From Frankineae bacterium MT45 (GTDB taxonomy: Bacteria > Actinomycetota > Actinomycetes > Mycobacteriales > Jatrophihabitantaceae), in contig LT629697.1 in assembly GCA_900100325.1 (NCBI GenBank), forward strand, positions 1 to 64,000: a stretch of DNA of 64,000 bases. Reading direction: 5' to 3'. The notes beneath the pieces are model-generated. The model saw only the letters and a list, made by a program, of their open reading frames with translations, was not told the DNA's origin and made no database searches. Positions 51,027-59,442 of this stretch are shown piece after piece. Position 1 is the stretch's first letter; each line of letters starts with the position of its first letter. The position numbers and the translations under genes are program-made.

Positions 51027-51048
51027 AACTGGCTAGATCTATCCAGTT
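51027..51048. promoter_or_regulatory. 22-bp palindrome, candidate TetR operator
   Basis: AACTGG-C-TAGATCTA-T-CCAGTT is symmetric except for one central pair. It lies 119 bases upstream of the patatin start and 145 bases upstream of the divergent TetR start. The TAGATCTA core and length suit a TetR dimer or pair of dimers. The remainder of the 286-bp gap shows nothing else assignable. Confidence 0.6.
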
Positions 51049-51193
51049 ACCTATGTCAGAAAGAACGCCCCGGCAGCGGGAATAATTTCGCCTGATCGTG
51101 GCGGTTTCAACGATTCCGGTGTCAATCTTCCCAGCGGCCGAAAGCGAATAACACACCCGGACAGCATGATCCAGATCGGGCTAGACTCGGCCC

Positions 51194-51892
51194 GTGAGCT
51201 ACCCCGCGGTCGAGACGCCAGCACCCGCGGGCTCGGAGTGCCCGCGCTCGGAGAGCCTCCGTAGCGACGGGCTCCGCTCAGACGCCAAGAGCAACCGCGA
51301 GCGCATTCTGGCCGCCGCGGCGCAGGCCTTCGCCGAGGAGGGGCTGAGCATCAGCCTCGTCGAGATCGCCCGCCGGGCCGGCGTCGGAAACGCCACCCTC
51401 CACCGCAACTTCACCAAGGAGCAGCTCGTCCAGGAGCTCTTCGAGGACTGGTTCGCCCGCCGTCAGGCCGTTGCCGCGCAGGCGCTGGCCGACCCGGACG
51501 CCTGGCACGGACTGGTCAGCTTCCTGGAGGACGTCCTCGTCGTCGGCACCCGCAACCGGGCGATTCGACCGCTCTTCGCGATCCGACCCCAGTGGCGTGA
51601 GCGGTTCCGGGCGCTCATCGGCGAGCTCCTGCAGCGCGCGCAGCAGTCCGGTCAGGCCCGACCTGACCTGACGGCCGAAGACGTCTTCCTCGTCATGCTC
51701 GGCATCCTGCGCACGATGGGGATCACGGCCGAGACGGCGCCCGAGCAGTGGCGTCGGCACCTCGCCGTCGTCCTGGACGGGATGAAGTCGCGCAATGCCG
51801 ACCGTCTCCCGGGGCTCTCGGTGTCGGCCCAGCAACTCGACAGCGAGCTCGGCGAGTGGAGCGACCGGGTGCTGAGAACTGGCCTCTGCTGA
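51194..51892 (+). CDS. TetR-family transcriptional regulator
   Basis: 232 residues, GTG start. A disordered N-terminal 30 residues precede the HTH: RERILAAAAQAFAEEGLSISLVEIARRAGVGNATLHRNFTKEQLVQELFEDW. The ligand domain is typical of TetR (type with LVEDVLVVGTRN). It probably regulates the divergent patatin/flippase pair and itself through the palindrome at 51027-51048; the FUSC exporter downstream is on the other strand and convergent. Confidence 0.88.
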   Translation: MSYPAVETPAPAGSECPRSESLRSDGLRSDAKSNRERILAAAAQAFAEEGLSISLVEIARRAGVGNATLHRNFTKEQLVQELFEDWFARRQAVAAQALADPDAWHGLVSFLEDVLVVGTRNRAIRPLFAIRPQWRERFRALIGELLQRAQQSGQARPDLTAEDVFLVMLGILRTMGITAETAPEQWRRHLAVVLDGMKSRNADRLPGLSVSAQQLDSELGEWSDRVLRTGLC

Positions 51893-51919
51893 GCCAACCG
51901 GTCACGCGGGATACCCCGA

Positions 51920-54166
51920 TCAGGCCGGCGTGGTGATCGCCTGGGCCGCGCCGATGATCGTCTGCTCCAGCCGCCGGGCCGCGTCCAGGTGATCGCCGGT
52001 CCAGATCATCCGAACCGCGGTGGCGCTGGCCCGTCCGTCTTCGCCTCTTAGGTCGTGACGCACCGCCTCGACCAGCCGCCCGTCGGCCACCTTGTCATGC
52101 GCCGATGGCTCGCGGAGGGCGCCGCCATCGACCAGGGTCGCGGCGAGATCGCCGTACCAACTCCGTACCGACGTGGCGAAGGCCAGCAACTCGGCTCGAG
52201 CCGCCGCCCGGTCGCCCACCGCAGTCCCGTCGTCGCGCTGCCAGAGCTGGGTCACCGCATCCGCCGCCAGCCGCAGCCCCGCGACACCGGTCACCATCGT
52301 CGTCACCTCGGCCAGCGGAACCGGCTTCGCGCCGCGTTCGGCCAGGAAATTGCGGAAGGTGTCATCCAGGCGTCGGGACGCAGCCGCCGCCCGCAGCGCG
52401 CCGTCACTCACCGACGTGGTCGGCGGCGGGGCGCCGGAGTCGCAGCGGAGCATGCCCGTCTCGACTGCGCCGGCCAGGTATTCGGCGCTGTCGACGTAGG
52501 CCTCGGCCAGCGCTCGGCGCAGGGCCGCACCAGCGCCCCGCGGCCAGAAGAGGAGACCGACGAGGAGGCTCACGATGCAGCCGATCGCGATGTCCTCGAT
52601 CCGGACCAGACCGATGACCCACCCGGCCGGCTGGATGATGTTGAAGAGAATCACCAGGGTGAGGGTGAAGGCGGCCTGACCCGCGGCGAAGGAGATCGCG
52701 GCCGGGGCGACCCCGGCGATCAGGATCACCGGCGGGAGTAGCCACCAGAGCAGCGTCGTGCTGGTTCCGATCATGGCCAGCAGCAGCGCCCCGATGACGA
52801 ACCCGATCACCGTCCCCACCAGCGCGCGCAGGATGTTCTGGCCGGTGTTCAGGGCGTTCGAGCGCAGCACCGACAGCGTGCCGAGGACCACCCAGAAGGA
52901 GTGCTGCACCCCGGTCAGGTTCGCCACCAAGACGGCCAACCCGAGTCCGGCCGCGCCACGGAGGCTGTTGTGCAGCCACACGGAGTGCCGTTCGACGTGC
53001 GCGCCGGCCCGCTCACGAGCCGCGCCAAGGGGGCTGAGCAGGTTGCCCGGCTGCCGGCCGAGGAGTCGCTCGAGCCAGGTCCGCCGCTCGGCCGCGGCCG
53101 TCAGGTCGATGTTCGCGGCAATCACCGAGGCGGCGAAGCTCAGCTCCTGGGCCCGGAAGCTGGGGTCCAGAGAGGTGAGAAACTCGGCCATCCCATCGTC
53201 ACCCACCGGCAACTGCTGGGTGGCGTCCTGCTCCATCCGCTCCAGCGCGGTGGCCAAGTCCGTCTGTGCGGCCACCAGTTGCGCCGGATCGCCACCGTTG
53301 ACGTCGAGGAGGTCGGCGCCGCGCTCCAGCACGTTCGCGGCGGCGCCCTTCACCGCGCAGGCCGTCTTATTGGCGGGCAACCCAGGCCGGGACTTGCTGG
53401 ACTGGGTGACGATCGTGGCCAGCCAGGTGAGCTCATCGACGAGCCGGACGATGGTGCGGTTCGACGTGCTGAGACCGGTCGGGCGGTAGGGCGTGGCCAG
53501 GAACCCGGAGTGCAGGGTGAGGACGGCCTGCTGTGCGGCCTCGACCGCCTGCCGGTGCTCGCGTTCGAGGCTCTCGCTCCGGTCGCTGAGCAGATATTCG
53601 ATCTCGGTCCGCAGCCGGGCGGCGAGGGCCCGGCAGGCGGCGCTGGCCCCCCGGCGCAGCGGCTCCCGGGTCGGTGCCGGCCAGAGCAGCGTGATTGCGA
53701 TCAGCGACGCCGCCCCGGCCAGACCCCATCCGGCCAGGCGATCGGGGATCTGCGATGGCGGTCCGGTGAGCGTCACCGGCAGGATGAAGGCGAGCAGCAG
53801 CGACGTGGTCGCACTGGCCAGCACGGAACTCACCACGCCGGCGAAGAGTACGGCGAATCCGACGATCGCCATCGCGACCGCCGAGAGCCAGACGACCTGC
53901 GAGCAGAGGGTGCCGACGCAGACGAAGACCGCTCCCGTGACGATGAGCGCGACCTGGGCCTGCAGGCGATCGCGGCGGTCTCCGGAGAAGTCGACGAACA
54001 TCAGCATGGCGAAGGAGCCGAAGGCGGCGAAGGTGGCCAGCGCGGGGTTGTCGAGGACCTTCTCCCCGAGCGCGAACATCAGGGGCATGACAATCGCGGT
54101 GCGTCCGGCCCGGCGTAGTGCAACGAAATCCCGATCATGCGCGGCCAGCCACCGCAGAGGAGTCAC
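51920..54166 (-). CDS. FUSC-family exporter (aromatic acid / fusaric acid resistance type)
   Basis: 748 residues in the usual two-module layout: six N-terminal helices (about 20-170), a soluble helical region, then a second set of helices (about 395-540, LRGAAGLGLAVLVANLTGVQHSFWVVLGTLSVL) and a cytosolic C-terminal domain. FUSC proteins export aromatic carboxylates or similar toxic acids. No membrane-fusion partner is present, consistent with a Gram-positive envelope. Substrate unknown. Confidence 0.88.
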   Translation of the reverse strand: MTPLRWLAAHDRDFVALRRAGRTAIVMPLMFALGEKVLDNPALATFAAFGSFAMLMFVDFSGDRRDRLQAQVALIVTGAVFVCVGTLCSQVVWLSAVAMAIVGFAVLFAGVVSSVLASATTSLLLAFILPVTLTGPPSQIPDRLAGWGLAGAASLIAITLLWPAPTREPLRRGASAACRALAARLRTEIEYLLSDRSESLEREHRQAVEAAQQAVLTLHSGFLATPYRPTGLSTSNRTIVRLVDELTWLATIVTQSSKSRPGLPANKTACAVKGAAANVLERGADLLDVNGGDPAQLVAAQTDLATALERMEQDATQQLPVGDDGMAEFLTSLDPSFRAQELSFAASVIAANIDLTAAAERRTWLERLLGRQPGNLLSPLGAARERAGAHVERHSVWLHNSLRGAAGLGLAVLVANLTGVQHSFWVVLGTLSVLRSNALNTGQNILRALVGTVIGFVIGALLLAMIGTSTTLLWWLLPPVILIAGVAPAAISFAAGQAAFTLTLVILFNIIQPAGWVIGLVRIEDIAIGCIVSLLVGLLFWPRGAGAALRRALAEAYVDSAEYLAGAVETGMLRCDSGAPPPTTSVSDGALRAAAASRRLDDTFRNFLAERGAKPVPLAEVTTMVTGVAGLRLAADAVTQLWQRDDGTAVGDRAAARAELLAFATSVRSWYGDLAATLVDGGALREPSAHDKVADGRLVEAVRHDLRGEDGRASATAVRMIWTGDHLDAARRLEQTIIGAAQAITTPA

Positions 54167-54241
54167 CCGCTCATGATTAGCCGCCCGGGTCGCCGCGGCA
54201 AACTCCCACCGACGTCAGCGGCGTGGCGTTAGAGTCTCGGC

Positions 54242-54718
54242 ATGCAGCCCGAGCCGCAATTCGCTGACGAAACCCTCAGCATCCAGGAGCAGTTCTACCC
54301 CGACCTTCCCTGTTTCGGGTGCGGACCGGTGAACGAGCAGGGCCTGCAACTGCGCAGCTACGCCGCCGACGGTGGCGTCACCGCGACCTTCGCGCCGTGG
54401 CCGGAGCACAACAACGGTCTCGGCTACCTCAATGGCGGCATCATCTCGACCGTGCTCGACTGCCATAGTGCGGCGGCCGTCGTGCTGGAGGCGCACCGAC
54501 GGGGCTGGCACGCGCTCGGCGGCGCGCTGCTGCCGTATGTCACCGCCGGGCTGGACGTCCGCTATCTGCGCCCGGCTCCGTTGATCGAACCGGTCGAGCT
54601 CTGGGCCGAGGTGATCGAGGCCAGCGAGTTCGAGATCACGGCGTCGGTGGAGCTGCGCTGGGAGGAGAAGCCGCGGGCCACCGCTACCGCGCAGTGGAAG
54701 CGCTGGCGACCGCGCTGA
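54242..54718 (+). CDS. PaaI-type hotdog thioesterase
   Basis: 158 residues. The CFGCGPVNEQGLQL motif and NGGIISTVLDCHSAAAVVLEAHRRG active-site helix are typical of PaaI/4HBT thioesterases lacking an N-terminal domain. It hydrolyses some acyl-CoA, with Asp in LDCHS as the likely acid residue. It stands alone, divergent from the FUSC gene, and is followed 72 bases later by nhaA. Confidence 0.88.
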   Translation: MQPEPQFADETLSIQEQFYPDLPCFGCGPVNEQGLQLRSYAADGGVTATFAPWPEHNNGLGYLNGGIISTVLDCHSAAAVVLEAHRRGWHALGGALLPYVTAGLDVRYLRPAPLIEPVELWAEVIEASEFEITASVELRWEEKPRATATAQWKRWRPR

Positions 54719-54790
54719 ATCGGTGCTCACCTCATAGCTGACCCGCGCCACCTGCGAACCCGTTTAACAAACTGACGACATAATGAGCCA

Positions 54791-56197
54791 ATGTCGACCC
54801 CGGTGAGCCTGCCGCCCCGGCCCGGGCCGACGACCCGAGTGGTCGTTCCGCTGCCCCGGCTCTCGCCCGGGGTCCGCAGCTTCATGCAGACCGAGTCCGG
54901 TAGCGCGCTGCTGCTGCTGGTGGCCACGGTGGCGGCACTCGTCTGGGCCAACCTGCCGCAGTGGCACTCCTACGTCTCGTTCTGGGCGACCCCGATCTCC
55001 GTCGAAGTCGGCAATCACGGCCTCTCCCTCGACCTGCAGCACTGGATCAACGACGCCGCGATGGCGATCTTCTTCCTGGTCGTCGGTCTGGAGATCAGCC
55101 GCGAAGTGACCGTCGGGGACCTGCGCACCATCAAGTCGGTGGCCGCACCGGCCTTCGGCGCGATCGGTGGCCTGGCCCTGCCCGCGCTGTTTTACATCCT
55201 GATCAACCACGGCGGTGAGGGTGCCCACGGATGGGGTATCCCGATGTCTACCGACACCGCCTTCCTGGTCGGCATCCTCGCCCTCTTCGGACCGCGCTGC
55301 CCCGATCGGCTGAGGCTCTTCCTCCTCACCCTGGCCATCGTCGACGACATTGGTGCCATCGCGGTGCTCGGGATCTTCTATACGAAGGACGTCTCGATGC
55401 TCGCGCTCTTTATCTCGGCCCTGCTAGTCGCGGTGCTGGTGGCCCTGCGTTGGCTGGGCGTCTGGCGGCTCACCCCGTACGTGCTGGTCGGCATCCTGCT
55501 CTGGTTGGCCGTACACGCCAGCGGCGTCCACCCGACGCTGGCCGGGGTGATCGTCGGGCTGCTCGTCCCGGCCAAGAACATCGACTCGGTGGAGCGGGAG
55601 CGGCTGCGCTTCTTCGGACAGGCGCTGATCGAGCGAGCCTCGCCCGGACGGGCCCGGCTGGCCGTCTCGGCGGCGCGGGCGGCGGTGCCGGCCAACGATC
55701 GGTTGCAGGAGGCGCTGCATCCGGTGAGCGCCTTCGTCGTCGTGCCACTCTTCGGGCTGGCCAACGCCGGGGTGCACCTCAACTCGGCGGTGCTCCATGA
55801 CGCGCTGACCTCGCCGGTGACGATCGGGATCATCGTGGCGCTGCTCCTCGGGAACACGATCGGCATCACCCTCGGCGCGACGATCGCGCTGCAGACCGGG
55901 CTGGGGCGGCTGCCGGGTGGGGTGCGCTACGGCCACGTCATCGGCGGCGCGGTGCTGGCCGGCATCGGCTTCACCATCTCGCTCTTCGTCACCGACCTGG
56001 CCTTCGACAGCGCCCACCTGCGGGACCTGGCCAAGATCGGCGTGCTCACCGGGTCGCTGCTGGCGGCTGTGCTGGGTTCGCTGCTGCTGCGCTACCTCGG
56101 CGATCGGCTGCCGATGTGCACCCTCGACGACGAGACCGTCATCCCGATGCTGCCGCCTCTACCCTGGCGCGACCCGGCTGCGGTCGGTGTCGCGTAG
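54791..56197 (+). CDS. nhaA: Na+/H+ antiporter NhaA
   Basis: 468 residues with about twelve helices. The ion-binding paired Asp motif is intact in IVDDIGAIAVLGIFY, with HWINDAAMAIFFLVVGLEISRE and PMSTDTAFLVGILALFG before it. It exports Na+ or Li+ in exchange for protons at alkaline pH. In some actinobacteria NhaA carries a thioredoxin-fold domain; here a DsbA-like gene lies convergent and overlaps the 3' end by 39 bases instead. Confidence 0.94.
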   Translation: MSTPVSLPPRPGPTTRVVVPLPRLSPGVRSFMQTESGSALLLLVATVAALVWANLPQWHSYVSFWATPISVEVGNHGLSLDLQHWINDAAMAIFFLVVGLEISREVTVGDLRTIKSVAAPAFGAIGGLALPALFYILINHGGEGAHGWGIPMSTDTAFLVGILALFGPRCPDRLRLFLLTLAIVDDIGAIAVLGIFYTKDVSMLALFISALLVAVLVALRWLGVWRLTPYVLVGILLWLAVHASGVHPTLAGVIVGLLVPAKNIDSVERERLRFFGQALIERASPGRARLAVSAARAAVPANDRLQEALHPVSAFVVVPLFGLANAGVHLNSAVLHDALTSPVTIGIIVALLLGNTIGITLGATIALQTGLGRLPGGVRYGHVIGGAVLAGIGFTISLFVTDLAFDSAHLRDLAKIGVLTGSLLAAVLGSLLLRYLGDRLPMCTLDDETVIPMLPPLPWRDPAAVGVA

Positions 56198-56701
56198 CGC
56201 TCGGGCCACCGTGGTGCGCAGCGTCGGGAGATCGAGGCGTCCGGTGTACGGATCGCCGTTGACGAAGACCGTCGGAGTGCCGTGGACGCCCATCTCGGCA
56301 CCGGCGGCGTAGTCGGTCTGCACGGCCGGCCCGAAGCGCTGCGCGGCGTCACCGACCATCGTGCTGGTGTCCAGTCCGAGACGCTCTCCGAGACGGACCA
56401 GGTCGCCGTCGCCGAGGTGGGCCTGATGGGCGAAGAGCTCGTCGTGCAGCTGCCAGAAGGCGCCCTGCTCGCCAGCGGCCTCCGCGGCCAGCGCCGCGAT
56501 GAGGGCATGCGGGTGCGGCTCGAAGAGCGGAAAGTGCCGAAAAACTAAGCGCGCCTGGCCCTGCGAGGTGTCGACGAGTTCGCGCAGGATGGGTGCTGCG
56601 GCTGCGCAGAACGGGCACTCGAAGTCGCCGAACTCCAGCAGCGTCACCGGCGCTTCGGCCTGCCCGTAGATGTGCCGCGCGGCGAACTCCGGGTCTTCCA
56701 T
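56159..56701 (-). CDS. DsbA-like thioredoxin-fold protein
   Basis: 180 residues. The redox pair CPFC (Cys29, Cys32) is in LLEFGDFECPFCAAAAPIL; the cis-Pro loop is HGTPTVFVNGDPYTGRL. No signal peptide is seen, so it acts in the cytoplasm or is exported without one. It resembles the DsbA/FrnE-like (thioredoxin_4) family fused to NhaA in related bacteria. Its 3' end overlaps nhaA by 39 bases on the other strand. Redox partner unknown. Confidence 0.9.
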   Translation of the reverse strand: MEDPEFAARHIYGQAEAPVTLLEFGDFECPFCAAAAPILRELVDTSQGQARLVFRHFPLFEPHPHALIAALAAEAAGEQGAFWQLHDELFAHQAHLGDGDLVRLGERLGLDTSTMVGDAAQRFGPAVQTDYAAGAEMGVHGTPTVFVNGDPYTGRLDLPTLRTTVARALRDTDRSRVAPG

Positions 56702-56800
56702 GACACCTAGCCCTTCTCGTCATACGGCCTCGCGCCGTCACAAGATGCCACGATAACGCGACGCTGGTCGGGCTGGCTGTCTCGTGGCGCACCGTTCTGC

Positions 56801-57178
56801 GTGGTTTCGCTCATCGCGGACTCAGCTGACAGGTGGGACGCTCCCGCGGTGAAGACGGCTCGTGAGTTCGGCAGGCCGGCGATGTGGATCGCCTCGGCGC
56901 TGGCAACGATCGTCGTCGCCGTCGTGGGCCTCTGCGTCTGTGCCGGGCTGCTGTTCCGGACGCTACTTCCCAGCGGTCCGCCGTACGACCCCGGCAACAA
57001 GTCGTGGCAGTACGGCGAGGATGTGATGCAGAACCACCTCTACGGCACGTTGCACACTCTCGACACCATAGCGGTGTGCACTGATGCGATGGAGAGCCCA
57101 GTCAACCCGCCGACGCCCTTTGACAGGCGCGCGGCCATCGCCGGGTGCCGCTACGGCGAATGGGAGTACGACAACTGA
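56801..57178 (+). CDS. hypothetical single-pass membrane protein
   Basis: 125 residues from GTG. One hydrophobic segment (MWIASALATIVVAVVGLCVCAGLLF, about 28-52) is followed by an extracytoplasmic region of about 70 residues with a cysteine pair (AVCTDAM and AGCRYGEWEYDN) likely to form a disulfide. No family recognised. A later in-frame GTG start is possible. Divergent from the DsbA-like gene, which might assist its folding. Confidence 0.6.
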   Translation: MVSLIADSADRWDAPAVKTAREFGRPAMWIASALATIVVAVVGLCVCAGLLFRTLLPSGPPYDPGNKSWQYGEDVMQNHLYGTLHTLDTIAVCTDAMESPVNPPTPFDRRAAIAGCRYGEWEYDN

Positions 57179-57212
57179 GGATCCGCCCCGTCCGATTGCC
57201 ACTACCTCGTGA

Positions 57213-57362
57213 CTAGGCAGCCGCGTGGATGTCGACCAGTCCCTCGAGCCCGATCAGATCACTTGCGTTGCGGGTCCACAGCGTTGCTTGATGAGCGGCC
57301 GCGGTGGCCGCGACAAGCAGGTCAGCGATGCGCGCTCTCGGCTGCCGGCCCGCGGCGGAGCG
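57213..57362 (-). pseudogene. VapC/PIN-domain toxin remnant (C-terminal part)
   Basis: A frame of about 49 codons ending at the stop 57213-57215 reads AAGRQPRARIADLLVAATAAAH..LWTRNASDLIGLEGLVDIHAA. This matches the C-terminal half of VapC ribonucleases (the RIADLLIAATA and TRNPDDF..L motifs with acidic residues). Nothing upstream supplies the N-terminal PIN half or a VapB antitoxin: the next gene occupies that space in another frame. The gene is therefore truncated and inactive. Confidence 0.75.
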
Positions 57363-57363
57363 G

Positions 57364-57759
57364 TCAGTTGTCGTGAACGGCGAATGCCGCGATCCGGCGT
57401 CCGACGGCCGAGTCGGTCAGGAGATAGGTCGCAGTGATCACGTTGATCTCACTGTTGTCTGTGCGGCGACGCGAGAACGTGCCTTCGTACAGCGCCGAAG
57501 CCGCGTTCAGCACCGATATCTCCTCATTGAGGACGGCCGTACTGCCGTAGCCGGCCGCCTGCAGCTCCTCGGCTTGGCGTCGCATGACCCCCACGACCTC
57601 GTCCGCGCTCGTCAAGGCCATGAACGTGCCTTTCACGGTGATGAGCAAGGGGACGCCGTAGTGGTCGAGCAGGGCCTCAGGTCCATGTTCCCCTCTGCCC
57701 ACGGACTCGAATACATCGAGGTATTCCTTGAACCAACGGCGCGCGTCGTCCTCAGTCAC
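57364..57759 (-). CDS. SnoaL/NTF2-like protein
   Basis: 131 residues from GTG 57757-57759; a longer frame from ATG 57825 adds 22 residues with no family match. The sequence DDARRWFKEYLDVFESVGRGEHGPEALLDHYGVPLLI, the ALYEGTFSRRRTDNSEINVITATYLLTDSAVGRRIAAFAVHDN end and the cone-like pattern fit NTF2-like folds, often small-molecule binding or isomerase proteins. Function unknown. It ends 2 bases from the VapC remnant, so it may have arrived with, or replaced part of, that gene. Confidence 0.7.
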   Translation of the reverse strand: MTEDDARRWFKEYLDVFESVGRGEHGPEALLDHYGVPLLITVKGTFMALTSADEVVGVMRRQAEELQAAGYGSTAVLNEEISVLNAASALYEGTFSRRRTDNSEINVITATYLLTDSAVGRRIAAFAVHDN

Positions 57760-57825
57760 TGCTTCAGCGTAGGCAAGTTGACGTTGGACGGCCAGACCGT
57801 GCGCTACGCCGAGGCGGTGCTGCAC

Positions 57826-58235
57826 GGAGGTTTCGCGGCGGCGACCAGACAGCGAAACGCCGACTCTGCCCTAACGGGCGAGGCGACTGGGTTAACACTG
57901 GCTGTCCGCGGACTTCGGCTAGACGCCTCGTTCACGTCCGAGACGCTACACATTCCCGGATTTTTGCGAAGCCGATCAATAGATCGCGATTCGATTCAGC
58001 GCATTACCTACTACCCAGGCATCCGGTGGACGGACCACACGGGACGACCCGGTGGACGCCTATCGCAGCTTTCAGCTTTTCCTATGCACAGGCTTAACAC
58101 ACTGCAAAACATGGGCTGCTACGACGCGGATGCGGCCGAGGGAAAGGAAAGGCGAGACTGCCCGGCGAGTTTCTTAGCGTTCTACGATGACCACAGCGGC
58201 TACTGCCACAACACGTGAGCGAGGGAGCGAAGCCC
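57826..58235. other. 410-bp gene-poor region of lower GC
   Basis: Contains AT-richer stretches (57950-58030 and 58080-58120) unlike the flanks. A plus-strand frame passes through it but shows no family resemblance and changes character along its length. Together with the VapC remnant it looks like degraded or transferred DNA. Confidence 0.5.
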
Positions 58236-58418
58236 ATGGATAGGTATCAGCGAGTAACCATTGTCGCCGTCATTCTGGCGGTCGTCCTATTCGCCAGCTA
58301 CATCTTCACCGGCTGGTACAAGGCGAGTCACGGTCTGCCCATCTTCGTGGGCGTCGTCGTGGCGCTGGCGCTCGCTGTTGTTGGCTGGGCTCTGCTGAGT
58401 CGGAGGCACGCAGCCTAG
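58236..58418 (+). CDS. small two-helix membrane protein
   Basis: 60 residues from ATG 58236, preceded by GAGGGAGCGAAG; an upstream in-frame GTG at 58215 is less well placed. Two hydrophobic helices (VTIVAVILAVVLFASYIF and GLPIFVGVVVALALAVVGWALL) are separated by a short polar turn (TGWYKASH), ending SRRHAA. No family assigned. A strong terminator follows 20 bases after the stop, which supports transcription. Confidence 0.65.
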   Translation: MDRYQRVTIVAVILAVVLFASYIFTGWYKASHGLPIFVGVVVALALAVVGWALLSRRHAA

Positions 58419-58438
58419 TCAGAAGTTGCGCGATCATC

Positions 58439-58473
58439 TAGGAGCGCCTCCCGCGACTTGGGAGGCGCTCCTA
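58439..58473. terminator. perfect 14-bp stem terminator
   Basis: TAGGAGCGCCTCCC (58439-58452) pairs with GGGAGGCGCTCCTA (58460-58473) around a 7-base loop. It ends the small membrane protein gene and has T/A-poor flanks. Confidence 0.9.
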
Positions 58474-58784
58474 TCTGTGCAGGGGCCAGTTGTTTGCCAA
58501 ATGTGAACGTGGGGGATTGGCCGCTGATGCGAGTGGAACCAAGGAAACGCAGCGGCCAACGCTGATGCGACGACTCCCAGACCGTGGAGGGGCCTCCGTT
58601 AGTAGCAGGTAACGAAAGTTCTCACAGAGCACGAAGGTGTTGTGGGTCGAGACCCGCATCTCGTGGCCCGATTCGTCGCGATATCGCGGACCGCGTCGTT
58701 GGCTCGTTTGGGGGATGAGGTGCCCCTCCGTGTCGGCGGATCGGAACGCATAGACCAAATGAGGCCGGCGCGAACGAGAGATCC

Positions 58785-58834
58785 AAAAATCCCCGGCTGC
58801 GTCAGGCGTGAAGCCCAGCAAATCCGGGGATTTT
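58785..58834 (-). terminator. rho-independent terminator of the tRNA-Ser gene
   Basis: On the minus strand AAAATCCCCGG pairs with CCGGGGATTTT over a 27-base loop and ends in a run of T (plus-strand AAAAA at 58785-58789). It directly follows the 3' end of tRNA-Ser. Confidence 0.85.
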
Positions 58835-58835
58835 G

Positions 58836-58924
58836 TGGCGGTGGCGGTGGGATTTGAACCCACGGAGGGTATTAGCCTCACACGATTTCGAGTCGTGCTC
58901 CTTCGGCCGCTCGGACACGCCACC
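58836..58924 (-). tRNA. tRNA-Ser (anticodon CGA)
   Basis: On the minus strand the acceptor GGTGGCG pairs with CGCCACC; the anticodon arm CACGA-CTCGAAA-TCGTG gives anticodon CGA, decoding UCG. A long variable arm (class II) between the anticodon and T arms confirms Ser. The T-loop GGTTCAAATCC is present, and the 3' CCA is encoded (58836-58838). Confidence 0.96.
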
Positions 58925-58969
58925 GTCGATGAGACTACAGCAGGGCGCGAGCCGTCCCTAAACGAGCGA

Positions 58970-59428
58970 TCAGTGCTGGTCGCGACGATCGATGAAGAAC
59001 TTCTCCAGCAGCGTGGAGCACTCCTCTTCGCGCAGGCCGCCGATCACCTCGGGGCGGTGGTTCAGGCGCCGATCACGCACCACGTCCCAGAGCGACCCGA
59101 CCGCTCCGGCCTTCGGATCCCAGGCTCCGAAGACCAGCCGCTTGACCCGGGCCAGCACCACCGCGCCGGCGCACATCGAGCAGGGCTCGAGCGTCACCAC
59201 CAGCGTGCACCCCTCCAGGTGCCACGATCCCAGCGCCTCACCGGCCCGGCGTAGGGCCAGGATCTCGGCGTGCGCCGTCGGGTCTGTGAGCAGGCCACGC
59301 TCGTTGTGGGCCTCGGCTACCGGCACTCCTGAGGGGTCCAGCACCACGGCACCGATCGGCACCTCGCCGACCACCGCTGCCGCCTCAGCCCGCACCAGCG
59401 CCGCGACCATCGCCTCGTCAATATCCAC
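58970..59428 (-). CDS. tadA: tRNA adenosine-34 deaminase
   Basis: 152 residues. Converts A34 to inosine in tRNA-Arg(ACG). Zinc-deaminase motifs: TAHAEILAL (His53, Glu55) and EPCSMCAGA (Cys83, Cys86). The C-terminal LNHRPEVIGGLREEECSTLLEKFF matches TadA. It is downstream of the conserved partner gene by 14 bases, as usual in actinobacteria, and 45 bases from tRNA-Ser. Confidence 0.96.
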   Translation of the reverse strand: MDIDEAMVAALVRAEAAAVVGEVPIGAVVLDPSGVPVAEAHNERGLLTDPTAHAEILALRRAGEALGSWHLEGCTLVVTLEPCSMCAGAVVLARVKRLVFGAWDPKAGAVGSLWDVVRDRRLNHRPEVIGGLREEECSTLLEKFFIDRRDQH

Positions 59429-59442
59429 GCCACGCGCTCCGG

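Noticed and set aside
57304-58218. A 304-codon plus-strand frame through the NTF2-like gene.
   Set aside because: It is antisense to a better supported gene, with abrupt composition change and no family motifs.
58471-58923. A 150-codon minus-strand frame between the terminator and tRNA-Ser.
   Set aside because: It runs through the tRNA gene and its terminator, so it is not a protein gene.
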